Below, piece after piece: positions 36,573 through 48,200 of a stretch of 64,000 bases of DNA (position 1 is the stretch's first letter; each line of letters begins with the position of its first letter). Source of the stretch: Amaranthus tricolor (Eukaryota > Streptophyta > Magnoliopsida > Caryophyllales > Amaranthaceae). The stretch lies in assembly GCF_026212465.1 (NCBI RefSeq), contig NC_080058.1, positions 3,026,001 through 3,090,000 on the forward strand. Reading direction: 5' to 3'. The notes beneath the pieces are model-generated. The model saw only the letters and a program-made list of their open reading frames with translations, was not told where the DNA came from and ran no database searches. Position numbers and translations under genes: made by a program.

Positions 36573-38864
36573 ATGTATGTATGTATGTGTGCACGTCACA
36601 TGACAATATTATAAAGTTAAATTCAAAATTATTTACTGATAATTAATATTTAAATTAACTTTTAAATTTTCTCATTAACTTAGCTTTTTACGGTCTGATA
36701 AGTGTGATCATCTTAAGCAAATCATTTGAATTTAGTCTCAATTTGAAGAGATGCAATTATTATTTTTCAAATTGCATTGTTTCAATTTCTTTATCCATTA
36801 AGTTGTAATGACCATTAAACCTTGATTTGTCCCTTTTTTTCCAAGAAAACAAAAGCATTAGACTATAGTCATTAGTCTATTCCCCTATTTCTTTTAAGTT
36901 TATCGCTTTTAATTATTTGATGTGCGGATTTTTGTCAAATAAAGAAAATTTTAAGGTACGACAAATAATATAAGCTAAAAGAGCAAGTCTCTTTCATCCA
37001 ATTTCTTCCCCAATTAGAGAATTTTTCTGAAAATAAAAGTCATAAATAGTTGTCTTTTGATTGTATTCTTAAGTGGGAGTTGAACAGAAGCACAGTACTA
37101 TGTTTACTAGTCATTTAAATATTTATTGCCTCCAACAATATGGAGACTTAATTGGTAAGGCAAAAAAATTGGTGTTATTAAATTGTGCCAATATGATTAC
37201 AAGTGAGAAAAAAAAAGTGAATAAATATTAAAAAAAACAGTGGAAATAATATCTAAAATAAAAATATTGTAAATTTTTAAAAATTGACAAAAATTTAAAT
37301 TAGAAAAACTCTAAAGGTATAAAAAGTGAAAATATCATCATCATAATATTCAGTTTATCCCGCTCATATTCATAAAGGAAAAAAATGTGATCAAAGAGTC
37401 CATTGGCTCGAAAAAGGTTTACGGATGAATCCTCAGAAAAATCCCCAGTACTCAAAAACATATAAATAAATAAAATACATACAAATAAATAAAAATAACT
37501 ACGTAAAAATAAATAAAAGAATGATATTTAAAAAGACAAAGACAAAAATAAAAACATCATCTAATAAGTGAAAGGGTATTAATAATCTAAGATATGAATA
37601 ACTGGAAACCTATTTTTAAAATTAATGGCAGGCGGCCAAAACATCGACTTCAAGGAATTAATTTATCAAAACTTGTATAACACTCTATTTCTTAAATAAT
37701 AAGATTTCAGTCTCCTAATACTTTTATCATCTTATTCTAACAAATTACAAATTGTCTTTTTTAATTGAAATTTTAATGTGATTGGCTGCTTGAATTATGT
37801 TAGAAAAAAAATTTAATTTAAATTTATTTAAAGATCTTTAAAATATATAAATTACAAATTATTTTTACAAGAGGGCTTATTGAAGAACATTAATGTGACA
37901 CAAAATCAAAAGCACTTGTAGTTCAATGAATAAAGCATTTGCATGTTGAGCAGAATATTTAAAATTTAATCTCTACTAGGCAATTCAGCTGAGAGGTTTT
38001 TTAACTACACGCATCTCTTTACTTCCTCCTTGCGGGAAAAAGTATAGTTTATCCACATCTTTCAGGAAAAAAATTTCCACCCGAACCTTACTTTATGCAT
38101 AAAACTGATAATGTACGTACTATTACGTTTACCTTTATTGATGTGGCACAAACTTTTGTTTGAAGTATATAGATGATGTGGTTTTGTTATTAATTTGAAC
38201 CCTAAAAAATATAATATCAAATTTTTTCTCAAGCCGTATTTCATTACACAAAAATTGCTTTCAATCTAACATAATAATAAAAAATCATTAAACCAAAAAT
38301 CATGTTCGTTCTATGATATTTTTACTTTTAAGATTCACTATTAAAAAAATACTAAAGGCGGAACCAACTCTTCCATATATAAGTTATAACAAAAAGATTG
38401 ATAAATTCATCTCCATAATTAGAAGTATACTTCTTAGAAGTTTCTTAAATACACATCTATAATCCGTCATTTAGCGTTTGCTACTAAATATAATTAGAAA
38501 GAAAAAAATAAAAAATAATAAAAAAATCAAAGAGACATGAATGTATTGGCTTCATAATAGCGTCCAATAGTCAAAAAATTTTGGAGTAGAAAACATTAAG
38601 GCGGCTATATCTATTGAATTGAATTCCAAGGAATCACAAAAATAAACATTAAATCATCCAATGGTTATGAACTTTGTCTAGATAAGAAAGTCGTTGAGAT
38701 TCCATGGATGATTCATGCAAATACAATTGCTACGAAATTTTCAAACACGTGGACTTAGTTTCTTTTCACGTACTACCATATTTTTCTTTTTCAGTAATCA
38801 TATTCAATTTGTTCTATTTTTTTATTATAACATATTGCTTTTTTTAAGTTTTATTCACACATTT
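35944..38864. other. Intergenic DNA, no gene seen
   Basis: AT-rich. A (TA)n run followed by (TATG)n lies at 36525-36590. No coding frame or transposon protein was recognised. Confidence 0.4.
36525..36590. repeat. (TA)n / (TATG)n compound microsatellite
   Basis: About 40 bases of TA are followed by irregular TATG units, read directly. Confidence 0.95.
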
Positions 38865-39279
38865 TGTTAAATTAGGCTGGATTTATTATAAATACACACA
38901 CTTTACAAGCCAAGGGGTATACACCATCCCAAAACCATATGGCAATGAAAAGAAGGTCTCCAATAGCTTATAAAGTGTGCACCCCATCTTTAATTTGTCG
39001 ATATGGGATAACTCGTCCCAATGCCCCCCTCACATGCGAACCCCACCAAGTTCGCATGTTGGAGTAATCAATTAGGGTAGGAACGCCATTCTTTTCGGAT
39101 CTACCATTTTTTAATTTTTTGATCAAACTATCGGCTCAGATACCATTTTAAATTGAGCTGGACTTATTGTGAATGCCAGCACATTAATGGGGGGACACGA
39201 GGTGCACACTTAAAGTTTGGCTTGTAAAGTGTGTGCACCCCATCTTTAATTTGTCAATGTGGGATAACCCATCCCAACA
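38865..39279 (-). mobile_element. TRIM: miniature LTR retrotransposon, complete
   Basis: The 415-bp unit runs TG...CA and is flanked on both sides by the exact 5-bp duplication CATTT (38860-38864 and 39280-39284). Read on the minus strand it has a 5' LTR at 39279-39146, a primer-binding site TGGTATCTGAGCCGA at 39145-39131 that is nearly complementary to the initiator tRNA-Met end, a 107-bp non-coding middle, a purine tract GTGAGGGGGG near 39023-39032, and a 3' LTR ending at 38865. The two LTRs share GTGTGCACCCCATCTTTAAT and their ends but differ in the middle (134 against about 159 bp). With no coding capacity it must have moved with enzymes from another element. Relatives lie at 29914-30099 and 46512-46684. 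Confidence 0.85.
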
Positions 39280-39344
39280 CATTTTACTTACTTTTTCATT
39301 TCATCCGTATATTTCTCCCACATTCCTACAAAATATCAACAATT

Positions 39345-39545
39345 CTTATATGAGACTGTCTCAAATATGAGACAAGCCCATATAATTAGTATGTGTCTCT
39401 GAATGAACACTTTTAGATTGTAAGTGATCACTCTAAAACTATAAAAAATGGTAACTTTAAAACTATAAAAAGTGGTAACTTTAAAACTATAAGTAATGAT
39501 TTTAAGATTGTAAATAGTCATTTTAAGACTTTAAGTGTACATTGT
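39345..39545. repeat. Dispersed AAAGTGATCACTTA-array element, copy 3
   Basis: It starts at TATGAGACTGTCTCAAATATG and continues as repeats of TAAAACTATAAAAAGTGGTA, TTGTAAGTGATCACT and TTTTAAGA words. This is the same family as copies 1, 2 and 4, but shorter. Confidence 0.6.
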
Positions 39546-41638
39546 GTCACCTCACTTTTCTTGATTTTAATCTCATTTGTACTTAGAGCTATTTTGTTTA
39601 GGACAAAACTTTAATTTATCATTTTAAGGTTGACTTATTTGTTTTTGCACCATTTTTATTTTTGAATAATAGTCCGCCACTTTTTTCAATTTTATTTGTA
39701 TATTTTAACTCTCTTTTAATTTTTTTTATATAATTTATTCTCTATTTTTATTTATTATCATATATTTATATTTTCCTTAAAAATACAATTTTTATTTTTT
39801 CTATTATCCTAGAGGCCACAGAAGAGTATACTCGTGCCTTTAATTTTCTTTCATTTCGTGGGCTTAAAGTTATATTAATTTCAAATATTTACGTCTATAT
39901 CAATTTGACGGAATATTATTTGTCTCTTCTCCCACTGGATAGTCATTTTAATGCTTGTTATATAAGTCAACAAAGATGATTAAATGTATTTCATCATCTA
40001 GAAGTTCCAGCGTTCATAAAAAGATAACCGGAATATGCTTTTACGTTAGACTATTAGTAGTGAATTTTATAAATGAAATTGAAATAAAGAATAAAAAAGT
40101 CAGATTTTCTCTATTAGAGGACAATAATAAACTTGTTGCTAATAGTCAAAAGTGTCGAATTAACTAAAGATATAATGTTCATATATAAACATGTCCCTTT
40201 TTTTTCAACAAAAACAATTTTTACACCGTTTATTAATTATTATTCTACGCCATTTATACATAATTGCGGCTATTATACAAGAAAAAATATAATTATATGA
40301 AATCTTATTTAATATTTCTTATTGCATATTTAGATAATGTTAATTTTTTTTTTATAATTTTTAGTTGTGAATAACTCTAGATAGAAACAATCTAATAAAT
40401 ATATTGAATTGTATAAAAAAGTCTTCTAACACAACTAAATAACTATTAGATTTGTGCCAATATTCCTTTTTTTTTTCTAAAAAATCGTTAAAAGGTGATG
40501 AAAACCACCAATTTGTTCTCTAACAATTTAATAACGATACAAATATTAAGAAAATGATAAAAATAAATAAATTAGGTGGTAGGATAAAAAAGAGAAAATA
40601 TATGTGAATAAAATAAAAAAAACAGTGGAGACACTGTTATAAAATTTTAAAGAGCGAACTAAAATAAAAAATACGACACTTTTATAAAGACAGAATAAGT
40701 AACTTATTTAAAAGTTTTTCTTTTACAGGAAATTTAGAAAAAAAAATTAAATAAACATAGCGTGAGAGAAATTTTGAACACTAGTTGCTATGACTTCCAA
40801 ATTCAATAGGACTATAATAAGTCATCGTATCTAGCGAATAAAAATGAAAGGATCCCCATATATAAACTTACATTTGGCACATTTCTGTTTTTTTGCATCT
40901 TATCTTATTTAATTAACTTTCTTCTTAATTAAATATATTTTGATTTTCTAATAGCCTACTTAACCATTAAGGCATTTCTTGTTCAAACTTAAAAGTAATT
41001 AACTATACAATTTTTTGTACTCTATCAGTCACACATATAACAATTTATATCCATTACTATCTCCTATTCAGCCAAAATGTCCCATTTGATTTTTGGCACT
41101 ATTCACTTATCACTCTTAATTTGTATTTTACTCTTAATCTATAAGTTAAAACATAGTCATGTGGGATCTTGTTTGATTCGTCTCAAAACAAGGATTATTA
41201 ATATCAACTTTTTATAATTTTTAATTAAGAATAATTTTAGATATTAAGGGTTAAAATGTTGTCTCGACAAGTATGAAAAGTCAAATGGGACATTTAAGCT
41301 GAATAGGAGAGTATTTCAATTTGAAAATGATGGATTAGTTTATAGATTTCCTTTTAAGGTTCCACCCTTTAATACATTCCATCCACTAATACATTTCTGA
41401 TTATCACCATCTACTAAAAGATTAATTATCTCTTTTGATCTTAATTAACCATAAAAGATGTAGCTTATCCTATAACTAAATTTGGTTTTAATAAAATACT
41501 TCGACATTTGTACTTTTTATAAACTGCATTGGTTAGTGTTTGTTTCAATTTTTCCCCTATTTGTAAAAAATTATATGGCTAATTAACTAGGATATTGTAA
41601 TTAGATTTAGCTTAAAATGTAGTTTTCAAATATGAAAT
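39546..41638. other. Intergenic DNA, no gene seen
   Basis: AT-rich. The 70-codon frame at 39955-40167 has no recognised features. Confidence 0.4.
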
Positions 41639-41907
41639 ATTAATATTAATAATTTAACATTTTGCTCGTTCACTATGAATATTCTTATCTTTAGATTATT
41701 TTTTGATAATTCAACATTTGTCTTATTTTGCTTGTGAATAATTCAACCTTTGTCTTAATTAGTTTGCTGGCATCATACCTTATTATTACTTATTATTAGT
41801 AATGTGGTATATTGTGGGCAATTGTATAAGGTTAGATTGCTAGAAAATAATCCAAAAGTAAATTTATTCACGGCGGATAAGTGAAATTTTGAATTATTAA
41901 TATTAAC
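41639..41907. mobile_element. MITE-like element with ATTAATAATTCAAC ends, copy 2
   Basis: The left end reads ATTAATATTAATAATTTAAC. The right end reads GTGAAATTTTGAATTATTAA and then TATTAAC, its inverse complement. It is about 270 bp and non-coding. It shares ends and internal words with 8705-8963 and lies about 330 bp upstream of the gene starting at 42241. Confidence 0.55.
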
Positions 41908-42240
41908 TTTTTCTTTTAGATTTATTAATTTTCATAATTTTTATCTAAACATAATATAAAATATTAATAATTTAAATATTATATTCACTTGCTATTAAGA
42001 AAAATATTATTTGAAATTTTGAAAAACAAAATATATAGATTGTGATGTAATGAATTGATGTCACTTAAAAATCTAATAAAGATCCCCCACAACCCAAGAA
42101 GACTTTGAAAAGTAGTTTTATACTCCCTCATAATACCCCTAACAAAAAAACCTCCTCCTTTCCTTCATCACTTAATTATTCCTTCAATTATTTCTTCATA
42201 CATTTAATTTTAATTCTTGCAAGCTTGAAACTCCATAAAA

Positions 42241-45200
42241 ATGGTGATTAGAAGAACAAACTCATCATCATCAACGTCGGCATCGACATCGCCATCGACA
42301 TCCTCAACTTCTAGAAGCTTCTCAAACACAAAAGTTTTAGCCATAGAATGTATAAGAGGAACTTCTAGAGCTGATGAATGGAGTGGAGATTTGCTACAAA
42401 CTGGTGATATTGTTGAAGAGATTCAAGTTGGTGGTTTGATATTAAGATCACCTTTTAATGATGGCTATTCTGGGGTTCAAAAACAACTTCATGTTTGTTT
42501 TAAGAGTAAACTTACTGCTATCCGAGTTAGAGTTAGAAGAGGTGAGTTTGACTCCGCTGAGTTGACTGGGTGTATTGTTCCTGAAGGCAAGAAGAAAAGA
42601 TATGTGTTGAGAGCCATTGATGATCCTAATTATGCTGTTGCCTTTTTTGATCGTACGGAGGCTGAATGCTTGCAACTTCAAGGTGATTTTTGCGTTGACT
42701 TTTTTATTTGAGATTGTTTTTTTTTATTTATTTAAGTTTTTGTGAATTTATTAGCTAGTTAAATTTTGGATGATAAGATTTGTAGAAAATATATTTCAAA
42801 AAATCCCATTTTATAGGTGGTGGGTTGGAATTTGCTTTTTACCTTAGCTTTTTTATGGTCTTTTGAATTTTAGCTTATTGGTTTTGTAAACAGTCAAATA
42901 AAAAGTTTGGTAAATAAGTTTTAAGTCAATCGAAAAAACTGACTTTTAAGTCAAAATAAAAAAAAACTACTCAAGATAGTTTTTTTATTGACTTTTGACT
43001 TATTTACCCACTTTCTCTAATAAGCTGTCAACAATAAATACTTAAATTTTTCAAAAATCTCCATTATCAACTGGCTTTTTCAACTAGATTAAAATACTAA
43101 CATTTTCAGTTGGTCAAATAAGCTAAAACAACCAACATTTTCAGTTGGTCAAACAAGTCAATTAAAAAAGCCAACAACAAACTGCAAATTGTCATGCACC
43201 CTATAATAATTGTTTTTTTTTTTTTTGAAAAACACAATTTATATTAATCAAATATGAAATTATATGTAAAGATAAAAGATTAATTATAATTTATATTCAT
43301 GGTTTAACAAGCAACATGAATGCACAATCAAACTTCACAGATGACCATGTCAAATTAGTAATTTTATAATAATAAAAACTAAAAATTGATTTTCGAATAA
43401 AATATTCAGTTTGGTTGATAGAAAGTAATTTCTTAATCAGCTTTTTAATTGACTCTAAACTTTAGATTTCTTATTTATCAAACAACTAATTGTCTAATTT
43501 GGTAAATGCTTTTAATATTTGGTATTATTATTGTTTTTGAGATGAAAGGCTTTATATTTCTAAGGCAGCTGAGGATACTCCTATTATAAACTAAAAATTC
43601 AGAAGTTGGTATGAGTAGTTTTATATTGTCTTTGACAAATCTATCAATTTTTCTTTGATAAATACTCAACAGCTGACAATAAATTTAATACTTAATATAT
43701 CATTAACTGTTAATAAAAATAAATGCTACAAAAAAGCCAAATAAATCAACTAAATCAACCAATAAGCAATACATAATTGACAAACACCAAACTATAAAAA
43801 GGTGGTTTTGTGAAAATTTTTATGGGTTAACAATTAGCGTGATGTATTAAAATTTTTGGGTGTAATTAATATCCTTGAAGATATATTCTTAAGCTAATTA
43901 ATAAGAAATTAGATGTTTAAAGGATACTAGATTTGGAATTTGATGGATGAATGTTAGAGTATATAACATATCTTGGGGCCTCAACCATTAGCTTAAGCTT
44001 TTGGTTGAGTTGGTTCCTTGACATGGTATCAGAAGCCAACGTGAGAGGTCACGGGTTCGAATCTCAACCACCCCTCATTTAAAGTGGAATATTCAACACC
44101 TATGCGCATCCACACTTCTAGCCCAATGGGGTCTCGTGTGAGGGGGCGTGTTAGAGTATATAACATATCTTGGGACCTCAACCATCAGCTTAAGCTTTTG
44201 GTTGAGTTGGTTCTTTGACAATGAATTGATCATACTTGTTACTATTATGTATGTTTCAAAGTAATTTATGAATTGTCTTATTTACCTCTACTTTGATCTT
44301 AGATCATACTATTAATTATTTACACTTTTGTCATTATCTTATGGTAAATAATGATCTCAATGGCGAAGTTAAAAAATAAAAGTTAAAGAAAATAACAAAA
44401 CTATACGAAATAATGTTAACAATAAAATTTTATGGGAACTAAATTAGATAATAAAAATAAACTGCAAAAGTAGACGGAGAAATTAAAATTCCGTATCATA
44501 CCTATGTGGCTTCCCACTTGACAATGGTATTGAGATTTTTTTTTTCCTTTTTTTTTTTGAGTTGATGGCATTAAGCTATATGTAACCAATTAATAGTTAT
44601 GAGAAGCTTAAATGGTGAAAACATTATAAATCTCATGTAGTATGACATGAAGATTTCACTAGTTAGACAATGGCAAACTTTTTGGACTGTTTCTAAGGAA
44701 TTTATTGTCTGGCATCTATTGCTAATAGATACAAACGTGCGTACGATTTGTTGGATAAGTTCAAAGTACGAAATGCGTCTTTGTTGAAAATTCAATCACT
44801 CATTTCATTATAATTTTGTAAATCAACATAAAAATAAATAAGTAGATACCAATAAAATAAACACAATAAAAAATAAATTAAAATCTTAAAAGCCCCACCA
44901 TAAGCACTTTTAACGAAAATATTTAAAGAGTATTTCCTCTGTTTCATTGAATTTGTATTATTTTTCATTTTTATCCGCCCCACTTAATTGCATCATTTTT
45001 ATTTATGGACAATGATCCACCACTTTTTTTAATCAAATTTATACATTTTAACTTTATTTTTATTTAATCCACACAATTCATTCTCTCTCTTCATTTATTA
45101 CCACTTTCTTAAAACTTACTCACATTCTCTTTGATACAAAAAGACAGGAAAATTTTTTTTTCTCGATAAAAAAGTTAGTATTATTTTTATCAATTTCCTA

Positions 45201-48200
45201 ACCTATGCATTAATATCCTATTTAAGCAACTTTATTTAATAGTCATGTCTTATATATACTCTTGGATATAGTGATATTTATCAATACCAATTAATGTAAA
45301 TAAGAAAAAGCATATTTAGAAAAATCTTTTTAAAAATAAATTATTTAAATAATGTAATGAATAACTTTTAACCTATGCATTTGTGAACCTTTTTTTTTTT
45401 AAGAAAAATCTTAGTTTCTATTGTTTACTTTGAAGGTACTTTTAACTTTATGATTGATGGTAAGCTCTTAATCCTTTTAATTTTAATTTTTTTATTTTTA
45501 GTTATAAATAAAATTCATTTTCTCTATAATATAGAATTATTCTATCTATTTATTATATTCGATTTAGTCATATTCTTAAAGCCTTTCATGGTAAGAGTTT
45601 AGAACCTTGTTATCAATTTAATAGTAAAAAGGTATATAATGTTATCATGGGTGTCAATTCTGCTAATATAATGAATAGTATCAAACTTATTTCTATTTCA
45701 AAGTCACACCAGATCTAAAGACCTATTTGAAGGAGATTGTATTTAACAGCAATGTTATAGAGGGAAGACTTCAGTGTTAAATTTTCTTTATAATGATCAT
45801 GACTTTTTCTATATAAAAATTTATTTGATTAAAATTATTATATATTTGATCGATTGTTACTCTATTGTAGATGTCGTATTATATTTTTATCATTGAATTA
45901 TTAGGTTTAAAGAAACCCGATACAATACGATTTTGATATAATTGTACCAAGCATCATTTAAGATTGTGGGGTTGTTTCTAAGGGGATCATGTGGGTAGTT
46001 AGGTTACTTTTTGTCCTTTGATTTAATAACTATGATTCATAGATACTTAAATGTTGGTACCTTTTTGTTTAAATGTAAAGGAAAAGTGTAGCAATTTGAC
46101 GGATTAATGGAGAAGAATAGCAAAGGGATGCTAAATACTACTTTAATTTTAATTTTGTTGGTTATATTTGCTTTTTATATACAATTACGTTTCATAAAAA
46201 TTATAAAATAATATATATTAAATTTATATTTATCGAAATCAATCCAAAAAGATTCACATTGATATATTTAATTATTGTAAATCATTAATTAATATTAAAA
46301 TTTTTATCTTCTTATATGAAATATTCTAACTATAACTCAGAAGTGAAACAGAGGAGGGAGTAATTCTACTGAAAAATATATTTTAAATGGAGTAAATATT
46401 CTAGATGCAAATTAAATATCAGATTTTGTCTCAATTGAAGTAAGTACTATTTTCATAGACAAGATTTTGACTAGGTTCGATACTTATATATTTATATGAA
46501 GTACACATATATGTTAAATTAGGCTGGAGTACGTATTGTGAATGTCAGTATTAACGGAAAAAAACAAGTTGTACATATTCATAAGCCAAGGAGATGTAAA
46601 CCATATGGGAACGAAAATAAGAGCTCCAATAACATATAAAGTGTGCGCACAATTTTTAATTTGTAGAGATAAATTATCCCAACAATATATTTGTTTTACA
46701 AATGAAATTTCTTGTAAATGAACTAATATATGTTGATCTGTTTGGTTGTTGATGTGGTTGTATAATAGCAGCTTCGAGGGACTCAAGGTTACAGCATGCA
46801 TTAAACAGTACACAAATACAAGATGGTTATGTAGCGTATCCATGGGAAAGAAAGATGCAAACAATGCTACAAGTTCCAAATTCTACCTGCTTTTTTTCAA
46901 TTCTTTTCCTCCCTAAAACTTCACAAACCGGTTTTAATGATGTTGAAGACACTCTTGCTAGAGCTAATGCTTGGCTTAATGCTTCTCAAGCTTCAGGAGT
47001 TTCTATTGTCCTTACAAATATACAAACTGAATCCATACTTACCAAGGTAATTTCTTTTGTTATGCATTGGAATTTCATTCCAACTTTGCATTTTCGCAAA
47101 TGTAGCTATCTCCACTTCTTCAATGCTTTAACAACCTAAAAGTATAAGTCTATTTTCCTTGGAATATATAATAAATTTGCGGCCTCACCATAGTTTTAAA
47201 ATATTTTTTTATTATTGTAAAATTTATATAAAAAACAAATGAGTATTATTATAGCAGAAGATTTATTTTGTTATTAGGATCTGCCAAACAGTTTGAGTCC
47301 GCCTTAGCTTAGTCCTAGATGTAGCGCAAATGCTATAAAAGTCAGAGGTTTAACTTCTTAATAGTCATTTATCAAACACGTTTTTTATACTTATTTGACT
47401 AATCAAATTACTTAAAGGCAAAAGCGAATGGTAGTCTAATCCTTTTGAATACAATTAAAAAATTTTAATATTATCAACTTGTTGTTATCATAAGGAAAGT
47501 TTTTATACTAACCTTCACTATATAGTGAGTAATAAATTATTTTATCAATAATAAATTATTTTATCAGCAGTTATGATGTTCTTATAAATTTTTTATAGTG
47601 ATTATTATATTTTATTAGAAAATATTATAATTTTAATAACAATAATATTTAGTTACATTTTTTTTAAAAAATATTTAGTTATATATTTCTTTCTAAATGT
47701 ATATTTCATACATTTTCAAATGAGATAATCTCATGGTGAGATGATCTTTATTGGACTGACTCATGTATATTTAATATATTAATCACTTATATTTTTTAAG
47801 TGACTAATTAGAAAATTAAATAAACAATAAATCTATCTTATTATGATACGCTCTCATATAGGACGAATTGGTTTATATTTATATGCAATTTTGATTTTGA
47901 TAGAAATACTAATAAACTAGGACTACACAAATGTAGCGTGTTGAGTAGAACGATTCAACAAGACGAGTTAGGATTAGGATGGGCCATTTTCTGACGAGCG
48001 GTGTTGGGCTGCCTGCTATTTTGCTATACTGATCCGAACAAAACTCTAAACCCTAAACATGGTTAAAATCCATTCTTAACCTACTAGGTTGAGCTGAATT
48101 AAGCATTTGTGTTATAATATTACTATCCTTCATTTTTTTCAATAACTATTTATTTTGATAAAATTCTCAGATATAAGAAAGGTTTTTAGCCATAAAACAT

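Larger units (their letters stand above)
42683..46768 (+). other. Intron 1 of the 42241 gene (4.1 kb)
   Basis: GT follows CTTCAAG, and AG precedes CTTCGAGG (or CAGCTTCGAGG). It contains a complete miniature LTR element (43952-44220), a solo LTR (46512-46684), and stretches rich in TTGACTTTT/AGTCAA words at 42840-43200 and 43430-43800 that look like decayed hAT-type MITEs. A T run lies at 43209-43225. Confidence 0.75.

Noticed and set aside
44034..44080. A tRNA gene, suggested by GGGTTCGAATCTC
   Set aside because: There is no A box or cloverleaf, and it lies inside the miniature LTR element just after the primer site.
46514..46879. 121-codon minus-strand frame
   Set aside because: It spans the solo LTR and exon 2 of the plus-strand gene. 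The exon 2 frame is in phase with its neighbours, so this is a shadow.
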